NCBI RefSeq assembly: GCF_900176595.1 | Contig: NZ_LT838813.1 | Coordinates: 868,001-932,000 of the forward strand | From: Aquiflexum balticum DSM 16537 | GTDB taxonomy: Bacteria; Bacteroidota; Bacteroidia; Cytophagales; Cyclobacteriaceae | Direction: 5' to 3' | Length of the DNA: 64,000 nucleotides | In this document: piece by piece, positions 27,201-35,085 of the stretch | Layout of the letters: the number at the start of each line of letters is the position of its first letter | Numbering within the stretch: position 1 is the stretch's first letter | Notes under the pieces: generated by a model | The model's input: the letters and a program-made list of their open reading frames with translations, nothing else | Told to the model about the DNA's origin: nothing | Databases searched by the model: none | Translations under genes and position numbers: made by a program

Positions 27201-27484
27201 CTTTATTTAACCTGAGAACTGTACTATTGGGAGACGCGGTGCTTCAAAGAAAGGATGAATCCACTTCCCCTTCAATCATGAGTAGGGTAGGAGTTGTGAT
27301 TTATGGCCATTGGAATACCACTGAGCCGCCAACAGCTACGCACAAACGAAATATTGAAATCGCACAGGCTGAGTTTGATCAATATTTGAAAGATGCTTCA
27401 GCCTTTTATAATGAATTGGCGGACTTTGAGTTGAAGTTGGAAAGAGCAGGAGCACCTTATACACCAAATAGAAAAATGGATTAA
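24215..27484 (+). CDS. Secreted VPS10/BNR-repeat beta-propeller protein
   Basis: A 1089-residue secreted protein with a signal peptide (residues 1-25, ending SSWAQ). The mature part is dominated by BNR/Asp-box repeats of the form SxDxGxTW: TTNSGTTWTP, SMDGGATWQQ, TKDGGKTWQL, SMDGGESWRR, STDKGESWEK, STDRGNSWKA, STDKGKTWRS. They form one or two beta-propellers of VPS10/sortilin type (about 40-700). The C-terminal part (about 740-1080) has a beta-sandwich segment (GLHRASWDLRLPPPDP, PGKYSVELYVIKNGKLELHG) and a helical tail. No catalytic sialidase residues were recognised. The role is unknown; proteolysis-linked or binding functions are possible. Confidence 0.85.
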   Translation: MRKAIYLLFTTLLLISFTGYSSWAQSNQKDIAAHIARGLQVRSIGPAVMGGRIADIAINPIHGSTWYVAVGSGGLWKTTNSGTTWTPVFDAQASYSIGTVALDPRNPEVVWVGTGENVSGRHVGWGDGVYKSMDGGATWQQMGLKNSEHIGRILIDPRNSEVVYVAAEGPLWSSGGERGLYKTKDGGKTWQLALEIDADTGVTDAEFDPSNPDVIYAAAYQRRRKTWALLGGGPKSGIYKSMDGGESWRRINVGLPQGDMGKIGLAVTPADPQIVYATIEADNANKGFYRSTDKGESWEKRNSYISGGTGPHYYQEIEASPTNPDLVYQMDVFINVTRDGGKTFDYSETGRTKHSDNHALWINPANGQHLIVGTDGGLYESFDEGATWRHFPNLPVSQFYKVGLDNAEPFYNVVVGAQDLGTLLGPSRTTNVEGVRNQDWYVPLGADGYDVAFDPKDPNIVYMEIQQGELHRHNRTTREILNIQPQPEPNYPPERWNWDSPIQVSPHDHKTLYFGSQRVWKSTDRGNSWKAISADLTTNLGRYELEMMGRVPSIDALYDNGAMSKFATLTTLSESTLQAGLLYTGSDDGLIHVTEDDGQNWRKGGSLPKVPALTFINNIEASSHDVNTVFAAADAHQLGDYSSYVFISTDKGKTWRSIAGDLPVNTLVWVIKQDHIDENLLFIGTEYGIYFSVNKGVNWTKLNAGVPTIPFRDLALHARDNDLVGASFGRGIYILDDYSPLREINKLANANSNVVLPVRDAWWYVPNEPMQAKGMPSQGSTSFVSDNPPFGAVFTYFINNLPKTEKAVRKESEKKLNDQKASIPFPGWDQLRGESIEEEPSVMLLVRDKNGEAIRWIEGVAKTGLHRASWDLRLPPPDPIELTVPAFQPPWVSDPQGPLVAPGKYSVELYVIKNGKLELHGDAQEFMVKPVHQKSDDYEAMAAFKKQTSDLSRRTSSAASQLGEAGEKLRYIKAALTKTPNASPDLFAQLTALNASLFNLRTVLLGDAVLQRKDESTSPSIMSRVGVVIYGHWNTTEPPTATHKRNIEIAQAEFDQYLKDASAFYNELADFELKLERAGAPYTPNRKMD

Positions 27485-27513
27485 AGGACAAGGCCAAAAT
27501 ATTGACCTTAGCT

Positions 27514-27558
27514 AAAAAAAACAGGGACAAGCGCCAGGCTATCTGTCCCTGTTTTTTA
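27514..27558. terminator. Bidirectional terminator between converging genes
   Basis: ACAGGGACA (27521-27529) pairs with TGTCCCTGT (27544-27552). It has seven A before it and six T after it, so it works on both strands. It overlaps the last codons of the minus-strand hydrolase gene. Confidence 0.8.
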
Positions 27559-28663
27559 TTTCCCACCAATTTTTGGTTGGGCTAAGGCCGGGTATAACTT
27601 TCTCGCCCATTATAGGGGTAACCAACTCGATGTTATTTTCTGCTGCCATATCAGCTACCATTTTGATAGATTCATCCCAAGGGTGCATTGCCAAATCAAA
27701 AACGCCCCAATGTATGGGAAATAGGAGCTGTGTATTGATATCCAGACATAACTGAACTGCCTGATCCGGGAAGAGGTGGGTCAAAGGCCATCCTTTGTTC
27801 CAGCCATCGATTTCCACAAAAGCCAGGTCGAAGGGACCATATTTTTCTCCTATGTCTTTCAGATGCGCACCGTATCCTGTATCACCACTTACAAACAGAT
27901 TTTTCTCATCCCCTTTAATTACAAAAGAGGCCCAAAGGGTTTTATTTCTATCATTATAACTTCTGCTGGTGTAGTGTATTCCTGGAAGAGCCGTTATTTG
28001 CAAAGAACCCAAAGTCTTGGTATCATGCCAACCCAACTCACTGATGTTGTTTTTCTGAACACCCCATCCTTCCAATCTTGCACCTACACCAAGAGGCACG
28101 AGAAATTCTGTGTTTCTTGTTGCGAGAAATCTCATGGTAGCTGCCTCCAAATGATCATAATGATCGTGGGTGATGACCACCAAATCAATCTCAGGCAGTT
28201 CTTCTCTTTTGATGGGCGACACATCAAACCTTCTCAAAATAAAGGGAAGGGGCCCTCCATTCTCAAAAACCGGATCGAATAAGATCCGCTTCCCGTCAAG
28301 CTCCAAAATAAAGGTAGAATGACCAAACCACCATGCAGCAAAATCCGAAGGGGTTTCTGAAAAATCACTTTTGGTAATCATCTGTTTGGGCAGAGGAAAA
28401 CCCGGTGCATTTGGAGAAGTTTTAAAAAACCTGGCTGGACCTGCATCTCCGCCTGTGGTTTGTTCCGGATAATAGGGCAATTCCTCCGGACTTATGAACT
28501 GATCGGTAGCTGCATCATAATATGTCAACCCTGAAAATCTTGCTTTACGTTCTTCCAAGGAATCCAAACTGCCCATCTGCCTGCTTACATAATATACCAG
28601 GCTCCCTGTTACTATCAGAAGTATGGCCAAGGTCCACAGTACTATTTTCAATAATTTCTTCAT
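27539..28663 (-). CDS. Metallo-beta-lactamase-fold hydrolase (UlaG/NAPE-PLD-like)
   Basis: A 374-residue protein with an N-terminal membrane anchor (LLKIVLWTLAILLIVTGSLVYYV). The metal-binding motif THDHYDHLEAATMRFL (HxHxDH) is clear, with supporting blocks WFGHSTFILELDGKRILFDPVF, FVSGDTGYGAHLKDIG and PIHWGVFDLAMHPWDE. This arrangement marks the branch that includes N-acyl-phosphatidylethanolamine phospholipase D and UlaG lactonases. It probably hydrolyses a lipid or lactone at the membrane; substrate unknown. It faces the BNR gene and shares a terminator with it. The upstream 443-bp gap contains one copy of the GACCGA repeat. Confidence 0.85.
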   Translation of the reverse strand: MKKLLKIVLWTLAILLIVTGSLVYYVSRQMGSLDSLEERKARFSGLTYYDAATDQFISPEELPYYPEQTTGGDAGPARFFKTSPNAPGFPLPKQMITKSDFSETPSDFAAWWFGHSTFILELDGKRILFDPVFENGGPLPFILRRFDVSPIKREELPEIDLVVITHDHYDHLEAATMRFLATRNTEFLVPLGVGARLEGWGVQKNNISELGWHDTKTLGSLQITALPGIHYTSRSYNDRNKTLWASFVIKGDEKNLFVSGDTGYGAHLKDIGEKYGPFDLAFVEIDGWNKGWPLTHLFPDQAVQLCLDINTQLLFPIHWGVFDLAMHPWDESIKMVADMAAENNIELVTPIMGEKVIPGLSPTKNWWEIKNRDR

Positions 28664-28840
28664 TCCTATAAATGGTTAATGACTTTTGGGTAATTCAGTT
28701 TTGGAAAAAGGGTATTTGGAGCAGTATCCTTCAAATTTACTTTTAGATTTTTAAAGATACTGACCTTAATATTTACTCGGTTCTTCACGCCTGCTTGCGG
28801 TTGGTATGCAGTTTCTAGTTAGAGGAAAAATAAAAAATAT

Positions 28841-28930
28841 GCTTACACGCATCTTTGCCAGTAACCCATTATTCTATTAATTACCGGACGGAAGACCGAA
28901 GTCGGAAGACCGATGTACCGGACATTTCAG
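28841..28930. repeat. GACCGA/CGGAAG repeat element with TTGCCAGTAACCC flank, copy 1
   Basis: A flank reading TTTGCCAGTAACCCATTATT is followed by the low-complexity run CGGACGGAAGACCGAAG then TCGGAAGACCGATGTACCGG and ACATTTCAG. It fills part of the 443-bp gap upstream of the hydrolase gene. The rest of that gap resembles the gap at 29926-30082 in short blocks (CATTTACT, GCATCAT, CAAGG), so the two gaps may be related. Confidence 0.65.
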
Positions 28931-29106
28931 TCTTTCTCTGTGTAAGGAAATGGAAATTTGTCAGTCATATTTTTTGCAATGTTCCGGTTATTGGCATACT
29001 TGACCAAATTGTCCAAGTCTTCAATTGCCCAAGGTCTAAGAATTATTTTCATTTACTCAATAATGTTTAGCATCATGACAAGGCTTGCAGATAGATACAA
29101 GCCACT

Positions 29107-29925
29107 CTACAGATTTTCAATATCGGGGGCCAAGTGGCGAAATTCATCAGGTACCAACGGATTGTCCAATACAAAAATACGCCTGCTTTTCAGGTTAAGT
29201 TGCTGAGTAATTTTGCCGTAATGCGCATTAAAAATGGCATCCAGTTTACCTGTAGAAATAATGCTTTGCAGACCCTCCTCTATCCTTTCGGCCAATTTTG
29301 GGAGGTCTGGATTAATATAAAATACAAGCGGAAAAGGATAGAAAAGCAATATATTTTGATCCATGATGAGGCCGTTGCGCTTGGATGCCCGGTTTTCATA
29401 GACTCCCAAAACCTCATTTGCCCCGAAAGTGCTGTAATCAAAGTGTTTGTTTTGAAGCCGATCAAAAATATCATCGAAGTTGCCTTTTTCAACCACATTA
29501 AAGACGTTGTGTCTGAAAACAGTTGCGTCACTCCAAGTCTCGGGAATGCCATGGGCAAGCTTTTGCAGCTCCTCTGACCGACTGATCCCGGCAAATAAAC
29601 CAGCATCCTCTGCCCTTATAATCAGAAGCCGATATCCCAGCAGATTTTTTGTCAGTGGTTGAGGGATTACAATCATTTGGCCTTCCTTAAATTTTTGATT
29701 CCCGGCGACGGTCACAAACAGGTCATGGCCTTTCTCGGCAAATACAAGTGATTCTTGATTACCGGGATAATCTTCCAGGGTCTCCTCAATCTCACATTCC
29801 CCGCATGCTGCCTCAGTGGCTTCCAGAACGGCTTGTAATACCTGACGCTCATAAACCTGCCGGGCCTCAGACCTGTTTCCATTCCAAAATCTAACTGTTG
29901 TGGTTTTTTGTAGGTCTTGATCCAT
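29107..29925 (-). CDS. Type-2 periplasmic-binding-fold protein without signal peptide
   Basis: A 272-residue protein resembling solute-binding proteins of amino-acid ABC transporters (SBP_bac_3): YERQVLQAVLEATEA, GYRLLIIRAEDAGLFAGI, GVYENRASKRNGLIMDQNILL, FPLVFYINPDLPKLAERIEEGL and AHYGKITQQLNL. There is no signal peptide (MDQDLQKTTTVRFWNG) and no transporter gene nearby. It may be a cytoplasmic ligand-binding protein, or the 5' end carrying the signal may be lost. The start at 29925 is directly followed upstream by repeat copy 2, so an extended N-terminus is unlikely. Confidence 0.6.
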   Translation of the reverse strand: MDQDLQKTTTVRFWNGNRSEARQVYERQVLQAVLEATEAACGECEIEETLEDYPGNQESLVFAEKGHDLFVTVAGNQKFKEGQMIVIPQPLTKNLLGYRLLIIRAEDAGLFAGISRSEELQKLAHGIPETWSDATVFRHNVFNVVEKGNFDDIFDRLQNKHFDYSTFGANEVLGVYENRASKRNGLIMDQNILLFYPFPLVFYINPDLPKLAERIEEGLQSIISTGKLDAIFNAHYGKITQQLNLKSRRIFVLDNPLVPDEFRHLAPDIENL

Positions 29926-29940
29926 GGTTATTAGTAAATG

Positions 29941-30030
29941 GTTATCCGCATTTTTGCCAGTAACCCAATATTCGATAACAAACAGGTCGGAAGTCCGATG
30001 TCCGATGTACCGGACATTTCAGTTTCCTAC
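29941..30030. repeat. GACCGA/CGGAAG repeat element with TTGCCAGTAACCC flank, copy 2
   Basis: Flank TTTTTGCCAGTAACCCAATA, then GGTCGGAAGTCCGATG and TCCGATGTACCGG and ACATTTCAG. It begins 15 bp upstream of the minus-strand start at 29925, and the bases between, GTTATTAGTAAATGGTTAT, recur before the start at 48880 next to copy 3. Confidence 0.65.
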
Positions 30031-30082
30031 CCAGAATTATATTGAATTATCATTTACTGGCATCATTACGTTCATACAAGGT

Positions 30083-30682
30083 TTAGTACTTATGTTTCCC
30101 TACAGTCCAGTTATCCTGTTTTAAATGTTTATCGCCTGACTCTATTGCCTCCTTTTCAAGTTCTGTACCCATAGAATCATTCCATCGATTTAAAAACCCA
30201 AAAAGAGCGATCACTCCAAGAATCTCTACAATCTCACCTTCATCCCAATACAATCTGAGTTTTTCGGCAACAGCATCATCCACTGCATTTGGAATCACTG
30301 AACTGGCAAATGCGAATTCGAGTGCAGCCCGTTCTTGTTCTGAAAACGCAGGATGTGTCCTGAATTCCCAAATATTTTTCAGCTTTTCTTCATCTGCGCC
30401 ATATCGCTCAGCCGCCCTGATAGTATGTGCCTGACAATATCTGCATCCTGCCACATTACTGCTGATGTATCCAATAAGTCTTTTAAGTGAACTTGTAACC
30501 CTGCCCTTATTGTCCATTACTGCTTTGTTGAGTGCAATGAAAGCGTAGGCAATGGAAGGTCTGTGATACATCGTTTTAACACTGTTGGGGCAAAAGCCCA
30601 ATGTTTCATTAAAAAACTGTATCAAATCCTGGAAGGCTTTATCTTCTTTTTCTGCTGAGGGGAGTACTAAAGGTCTTTTCAT
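30083..30682 (-). CDS. Carboxymuconolactone decarboxylase/AhpD-like peroxidase-related protein
   Basis: A 199-residue all-helical cytosolic protein. The AhpD redox motif is visible as VAGCRYCQAHTIRAAERYG, giving the CxxC pair with a His three residues after the second Cys. Other family blocks are FFNETLGFCPNSVKTMYHRPSIAYAFIAL and WDEGEIVEILGVIALFGFLNRWNDSMGTELE. Such proteins of the uncharacterised-peroxidase-related group likely reduce hydroperoxides using the CxxC thiols. It lies 3 bp after the HigA-type antitoxin stop, so the two could be read together, although no functional link is known. Confidence 0.82.
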   Translation of the reverse strand: MKRPLVLPSAEKEDKAFQDLIQFFNETLGFCPNSVKTMYHRPSIAYAFIALNKAVMDNKGRVTSSLKRLIGYISSNVAGCRYCQAHTIRAAERYGADEEKLKNIWEFRTHPAFSEQERAALEFAFASSVIPNAVDDAVAEKLRLYWDEGEIVEILGVIALFGFLNRWNDSMGTELEKEAIESGDKHLKQDNWTVGKHKY

Positions 30683-30685
30683 ATT

Positions 30686-30985
30686 TTATGCGGCGTTTCC
30701 TTTTATGGGAATGATTTCATTAAGTTCTTTTTCCTTTACAATTTTTTCTTCTTCGAGATCATAATCATCTTGTAATCCTAACCAAAACTTTGCGCTGGTT
30801 CCGAAAAATTTGGCAAATCGTAATGCCATTTCAGCGGTGATTCTTCTGTTGCCCTTAATAATCTCTGAAATGCGGGCTTGTGGAATAAATGTTTCCTTCG
30901 CTAAACGGTATGCAGAAATCTCCATAGGTTTCAAGAATTCCTCAATTAAAATTTCACCTGGGTGTATATTTTCCAACTTTTCCAT
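30686..30985 (-). CDS. higA: HigA-family antitoxin (XRE helix-turn-helix)
   Basis: A 99-residue DNA-binding protein starting MEKLENIHPGEILIEEFLKP, the standard HigA opening. The helix-turn-helix spans ISAYRLAKETFIPQARISEIIKGNRRIT, followed by MALRFAKFFGTSAKFWLGLQDDYDLE. The ATG at 30985 is chosen over 31009 because a perfect inverted repeat occupies 30992-31009. The usual partner toxin HigB, normally directly upstream, is missing; a broken DUF1016 gene lies there instead. It may be an orphan antitoxin or transcriptional regulator. The next gene downstream starts 4 bp after it. Confidence 0.85.
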   Translation of the reverse strand: MEKLENIHPGEILIEEFLKPMEISAYRLAKETFIPQARISEIIKGNRRITAEMALRFAKFFGTSAKFWLGLQDDYDLEEEKIVKEKELNEIIPIKGNAA

Positions 30986-30991
30986 ATTGTT

Positions 30992-31009
30992 TTGATTAAT
31001 GGTAATCAA
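30992..31009 (-). promoter_or_regulatory. Probable HigA operator
   Basis: TTGATTA (30992-30998) and TAATCAA (31003-31009) form a perfect 7-bp inverted repeat around ATGG. It ends 7 bp upstream of the chosen higA start. HigA proteins autorepress through such operators, so function is inferred from position and symmetry. Confidence 0.5.
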
Positions 31010-31075
31010 CTATTTTAACATCATATGCATCATTATTTTTCCATTAAAAGATGATTCTCCATTGATTTAGTTGTT

Positions 31076-31445
31076 CTAATTCTCGTCCTTCTCATTGTCA
31101 AACAGTTCGTGCAACTTTTGTTGTAAAAGTTTCTTGTCGGGAAGTTGAGTTTTATATTTCTCTCAACAGTGTTGAGAGTTTTGGAAAGTCCTTGTAAGTC
31201 TCATAAAACTGCTTCATTCTCCATATATTCTTATCGGAGAAACCTTTAATTTCAGGTTCGTTGGTCTGCAAGTATTTGGCTAACTCTGACACAACAGAGT
31301 CGCCCCATTCTGATTTTTCAATTTTCTTGCTGATATATTCTCCAATATTCCAATAGAGGTTTATCAATTCAGCGTTTACGGCTCTTATTGCGTTTGTCCG
31401 AGATTGCTTTATGAGTTGAATTATGTCAGTAAAACGTTTATCCAT
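31076..31445 (-). pseudogene. DUF1016 (PDDEXK nuclease, YhcG-like) gene with internal deletion
   Basis: Residues 1-97 (MDKRFTDIIQLIKQSRTNAI to PKLSTLLREI) are the DUF1016 N-terminal domain, ending at a TAA. Immediately beyond, in another frame, the DNA encodes YKTQLPDKKLLQQKLHELFD and a stop, matching the usual C-terminus of the same family. About 200 central residues, including the nuclease domain, are gone. The protein is normally about 340 residues, so this is a deletion scar. A short N-terminal peptide could still be made from the -7 box at 31465. Confidence 0.75.
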
Positions 31446-31464
31446 TGTTCGTTCCTATATGCTA

Positions 31465-31472
31465 CAAATTTA
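31465..31472 (-). promoter_or_regulatory. -7 box (TAAATTTG) before the DUF1016 remnant
   Basis: On the minus strand the sequence is TAAATTTG, a full match to the Bacteroidota TAnnTTTG consensus, about 20 bp before the ATG at 31445. No TTG was found at the ideal -33 distance. Confidence 0.4.
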
Positions 31473-31486
31473 TGATTATAAGTCAT

Positions 31487-31717
31487 TTATTGTTTGATGC
31501 GCCTGGATTTATACTTTTGGTGCCAACGATTGTGCAAATATGGTTTTAAATCCCCAATGAGTCCCACAGCAACATGAGCAGTAATTCCGATCAATATCCA
31601 TGAATAAGTTAATAGAAACATAGGAAGTAATACCGCCAATATCACAACAGCTTTTGTTTTACCAGTCCGTCTAGCGATATTGTAAATATGTATCAGGGAG
31701 TTTAGCAATAGGCTCAA
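31487..31717 (-). CDS. Small hypothetical membrane protein
   Basis: A 76-residue reading frame with one or two hydrophobic stretches (VVILAVLLPMFLLTYSWILIGITAHVAVGLIG) and a basic tail (HNRWHQKYKSRRIKQ). The pattern is that of a small inner-membrane protein with cytosolic C-terminus. No homologue was recognised, and it sits in a zone rich in gene debris, so it may be a remnant. It is separated from the DUF1016 remnant by 41 bp. Confidence 0.3.
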   Translation of the reverse strand: MSLLLNSLIHIYNIARRTGKTKAVVILAVLLPMFLLTYSWILIGITAHVAVGLIGDLKPYLHNRWHQKYKSRRIKQ

Positions 31718-31809
31718 ACAAGGGTAGGAACATTGATTAACCTAAAACTTCCACCGCCATTTTCCTTGACCATAAACGCCATTCCTATCAAGTTATAACC
31801 CTGTTTCCG

Positions 31810-33930
31810 ATGAATATAAAATCATGGATTTATGTCGTGTTTTTTTTGGTTTCTTTTGCCTGTGGCAATAAAAAAGAGGCTTCCCGTGGTGAATGGACGG
31901 TTTATCGTGGCGGAAAAGATGCCGCCCAATTCTCTGAATTGGATCAGATCAATGTGAAGAATATTCATTTGCTTGAGCCGGCCTGGATTTTTAATACCGG
32001 GGATGGCGGAGAGAAAACCACCATCGAATGCAATCCCATCATCATCGGCAAGACGATGTATATCACCTCTCCTGCTCTCGCCTTAATCGCTTTGGATGCT
32101 GCGACAGGGAAGGAACTTTGGAGATTTGATCCTTTTGCCGGTGAAACAGCGGTGGGCGTCAACCGAGGGGTAACCTACTTCAAAGACGGGGAGAAAGAAA
32201 CCCTCTTTTTACCGGCCGGGAGCTATTTGTACGCGGTAAATGCCAAAACCGGAAAATTGCACGCTGATTTCGGAAATCAGGGCAAAATTGACTTACGGGA
32301 AAACATGGGAACGGATCCGGAAAGCCTTTCTATAGGATTGTCCACGCCGGGAATCATTTACCAAGACCTGATAATAGTAGGTTCTACCACCGGAGAGGGC
32401 TATACCGCTGCACCGGGACATGTTCGGGCCTTCAACGCCAAGACCGGTGAATTTGTCTGGATTTTTCATACAATCCCTCAAGAAAATCAATTTGGTCACG
32501 ACACTTGGAATTGGATAGCAGGAGAAAATTACGGCGGGGCAAACAACTGGGGAGGAATGAGTCTGGATGAAAAAAAGGGTTGGGTGTTTGTTTCCACAGG
32601 TTCGGCTATATATGATTTCTATGGTGCCAACCGGCTTGGGGAAAATCTCTATGCCAATTCCATCATTGCACTGAATGCGGCCTCAGGGGAGAAAATCTGG
32701 CACTATCAGACAGTTCACCACGATTTATGGGATGTTGACCTTCCCTGTGCCCCGACCTTGATTTCCATCCCCTGGGAAGGAGGTTGGAAAGAGGCCCTGG
32801 CGCAGCCCACCAAAATGGGAGAACTGATCATCTTGGACAGAAATACCGGGGAGACACTTCTTTCCGCCGAAGAATCTCCGGTTCCCGGATCCAATGTTCC
32901 GGGAGAATTAGCCCATCCCACGCAAAAACTGAATCAGGGAATCCCTTTGGTCACTAGGGGATTGGACCCTGAAAAATTGACTGACATTTCCCCGGAATCC
33001 AATGAATTTGCACGAAAGGAACTGGCCAAGTATCGGATTGAAGGAATTTACACGCCGCCGAGTATGGAAGGAACCATCGCTTTCCCGGGACCTAGAGGGG
33101 GTGCGCTTTGGGGGGGTGCATCCTACGATTCCAAAAACAATATGATATATCTCAACCTCAACGAGATCCCCATGATCCTGCAATTGGCCAAAGTGGATTC
33201 AGAGGGAAGCTCACCAAAAGAAGCTTTAAGCGGCTATGGATTGTATATGACCAATTGCTCTAATTGTCATGGCACAGAAAGGCAAGGCATGATGGGTTCC
33301 TTCCCTGCATTGACAGGGATTGAAAACAGGCTGGACAAATCCCAAATCATTCAAATTCTGAGTAAAGGAAAAGGAGTTATGCCGGCTTTTCCTCAGTTCA
33401 CAGAGGCAGAACTCGAGAAATTGGCCGCCTATCTACTGGAAGGAAAAACTGAGGAACTATCCCCTGACAGCCCAAAGTTCGGATTGGATAAATACGTACT
33501 TCAAGGATTCCGGATTTTTAATGACCAGGATGGGTTTCCTGCCAGCAAAGCCCCTTGGGGCACTTTGACAGCCGTAGATCTTGCCACCTTTTCGGTGAAA
33601 TGGAAAGTCCCGTTGGGTTATTATCCCGCATTGCGCGAAAAAGGAATATCAGAAGATACCGGTACGATGACCTATGGTGGATGTGTAGCAACAGCAGGTG
33701 GATTGGTATTCGTAGGAGCTACAGCAGATGAGCTTTTCCGTGCTTTTGATGCCGACAGCGGAAAAGAACTTTGGTCTTACAAGCTCCCGGCCGGAGGATA
33801 TGCTGTCCCCTCCGTGTATGAAGTGGATGGAAAACAGTATGTGGTCATCGCAGCCGGTGGTGGTAACCGAATGGGAACGCCTTCGGGAGATGCGTTTATT
33901 GCTTTTTCTTTGCCTGATGGGAAAGAATGA
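31810..33930 (+). CDS. PQQ-dependent dehydrogenase with inserted cytochrome c domain
   Basis: A 706-residue exported quinoprotein; the signal is lipoprotein-like (WIYVVFFLVSFAC, Cys at about 18). An eight-bladed propeller is indicated by repeated PQQ motifs: ALDAATGKELWRFDP, AVNAKTGKLHADFG, AFNAKTGEFVWIFHT, ALNAASGEKIWHYQT, AFDADSGKELWSYKL. A cytochrome c domain is inserted before the last blades, with CSNCHG at 483-487. Closest in layout to membrane glucose/ethanol-type PQQ dehydrogenases that oxidise sugars or alcohols in the periplasm and pass electrons through the heme. A decayed second copy of one segment survives at 35927. The substrate is unknown. Confidence 0.88.
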   Translation: MNIKSWIYVVFFLVSFACGNKKEASRGEWTVYRGGKDAAQFSELDQINVKNIHLLEPAWIFNTGDGGEKTTIECNPIIIGKTMYITSPALALIALDAATGKELWRFDPFAGETAVGVNRGVTYFKDGEKETLFLPAGSYLYAVNAKTGKLHADFGNQGKIDLRENMGTDPESLSIGLSTPGIIYQDLIIVGSTTGEGYTAAPGHVRAFNAKTGEFVWIFHTIPQENQFGHDTWNWIAGENYGGANNWGGMSLDEKKGWVFVSTGSAIYDFYGANRLGENLYANSIIALNAASGEKIWHYQTVHHDLWDVDLPCAPTLISIPWEGGWKEALAQPTKMGELIILDRNTGETLLSAEESPVPGSNVPGELAHPTQKLNQGIPLVTRGLDPEKLTDISPESNEFARKELAKYRIEGIYTPPSMEGTIAFPGPRGGALWGGASYDSKNNMIYLNLNEIPMILQLAKVDSEGSSPKEALSGYGLYMTNCSNCHGTERQGMMGSFPALTGIENRLDKSQIIQILSKGKGVMPAFPQFTEAELEKLAAYLLEGKTEELSPDSPKFGLDKYVLQGFRIFNDQDGFPASKAPWGTLTAVDLATFSVKWKVPLGYYPALREKGISEDTGTMTYGGCVATAGGLVFVGATADELFRAFDADSGKELWSYKLPAGGYAVPSVYEVDGKQYVVIAAGGGNRMGTPSGDAFIAFSLPDGKE

Positions 33931-34089
33931 TAAGTAAATGAATGCATCAATCAGGACTTACCGATAGCTATCGCCATTTAGGGCATTTCTCTAGGCAGCT
34001 AAATTTTATGCTTTTGGCTTTCTTTTTTTACTAGGCTAGTTTCCCAGCGAACAGGTCTTGATTTCTTTAGATACCCTATAATTATTTTT

Positions 34090-35085
34090 TCATTCCTTGG
34101 CTTCAATTTTTATTGTCCAAGAAATTGTTTTTAATTTTTCTTGAATCATTTTTAAAGTTTCCAAAACGGCTTCTTCTTTTGGTAATTCTCCATACACCAA
34201 GTTTTTAAAGTCACCGCTATAAATTGTTTTCAACTCACTCCATACATTTTCCAAGTCTTTGAAAACGAGTGCTTCATTAGGATGATGAATCAACCATTTA
34301 TTGTTGTTTTTAAAACTTTTAACATCATCATTTGCTACTTTCAAAAGCATTTCATCAAAAGCTATTGAATGAAAGAATGCTAAAATTACATCTTGCTTAA
34401 GTAACTTATGCAAATCGTAAGTGTGTCTTATCTTTTTCTTTAAATCATCTATCGGATTTTCACCATAAGAAAAACGAACCAAGCTCATTATTTTTTCGCA
34501 AATGGTTCTAATGGGTCCTAATGCCAATAAGTCAAAAGGAAGTAACCCGTTTTCTTTGGCAATATCAGACTGACTATTATCCAACATCATTTGACCAACA
34601 AATGAAACGATACTTTTGGTGGTGTATGGTTCGTAATATCCCAGCCAAGTTGATTCCAAAATTATGAGATCTCTTACTTGTCCGTAATCGCCTTTAAATT
34701 CTTTTTTGTAGGAGTGTGCCGTTTTCCGGTTCATGCCCATTTTATGAGTAATACCTTCAATATGTACTTCGGGCAATACGGTTTCTACAACCGTGCTTAT
34801 TGCTTTTAATTTAGATTTTAACTTGCTGTCTGTTTCTCCTTCATGTCTAAATACTATCAAATCAATGTCTTCGGAAAAGCGTTCTATCATATTGTAACAC
34901 TTAGATAGTGCTGTTCCGCCCTTAAACACTGTGTCTTTGCCCACGCCAGATGGGTGATTGAAAATCGTAAACAAAGCATAGGTAACCCAATAGTCTTTTT
35001 CTACAAACTCGGGTGGGATATTCATTTGCTGTGCCGTAATCCTTACCGCATCTCCAAACAGTTGTGTATTTTGATGCAGTTTCAT
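34090..35085 (-). CDS. AbiEii/AbiGii-type nucleotidyltransferase toxin
   Basis: A 331-residue nucleotidyltransferase. Family motifs are visible: VEKDYWVTYALF near the start, FKGGTALSKCYNMIERFSEDIDLIVF (GGTALxK with SEDIDL) and a later KIRHTYDLHKL. This is the toxin of type IV AbiE systems, which modifies a cellular target to stop growth and block phages. Its start overlaps the end of the upstream AbiEi-like gene by 4 bp, showing translational coupling. The toxin is full length with intact motifs, so the module may be active. Confidence 0.88.
   Translation of the reverse strand: MKLHQNTQLFGDAVRITAQQMNIPPEFVEKDYWVTYALFTIFNHPSGVGKDTVFKGGTALSKCYNMIERFSEDIDLIVFRHEGETDSKLKSKLKAISTVVETVLPEVHIEGITHKMGMNRKTAHSYKKEFKGDYGQVRDLIILESTWLGYYEPYTTKSIVSFVGQMMLDNSQSDIAKENGLLPFDLLALGPIRTICEKIMSLVRFSYGENPIDDLKKKIRHTYDLHKLLKQDVILAFFHSIAFDEMLLKVANDDVKSFKNNNKWLIHHPNEALVFKDLENVWSELKTIYSGDFKNLVYGELPKEEAVLETLKMIQEKLKTISWTIKIEAKE

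Noticed and set aside
27776-28282. 168-codon + frame over the metallo-hydrolase gene
   Set aside because: Antisense shadow; the hydrolase motif is on the other strand.
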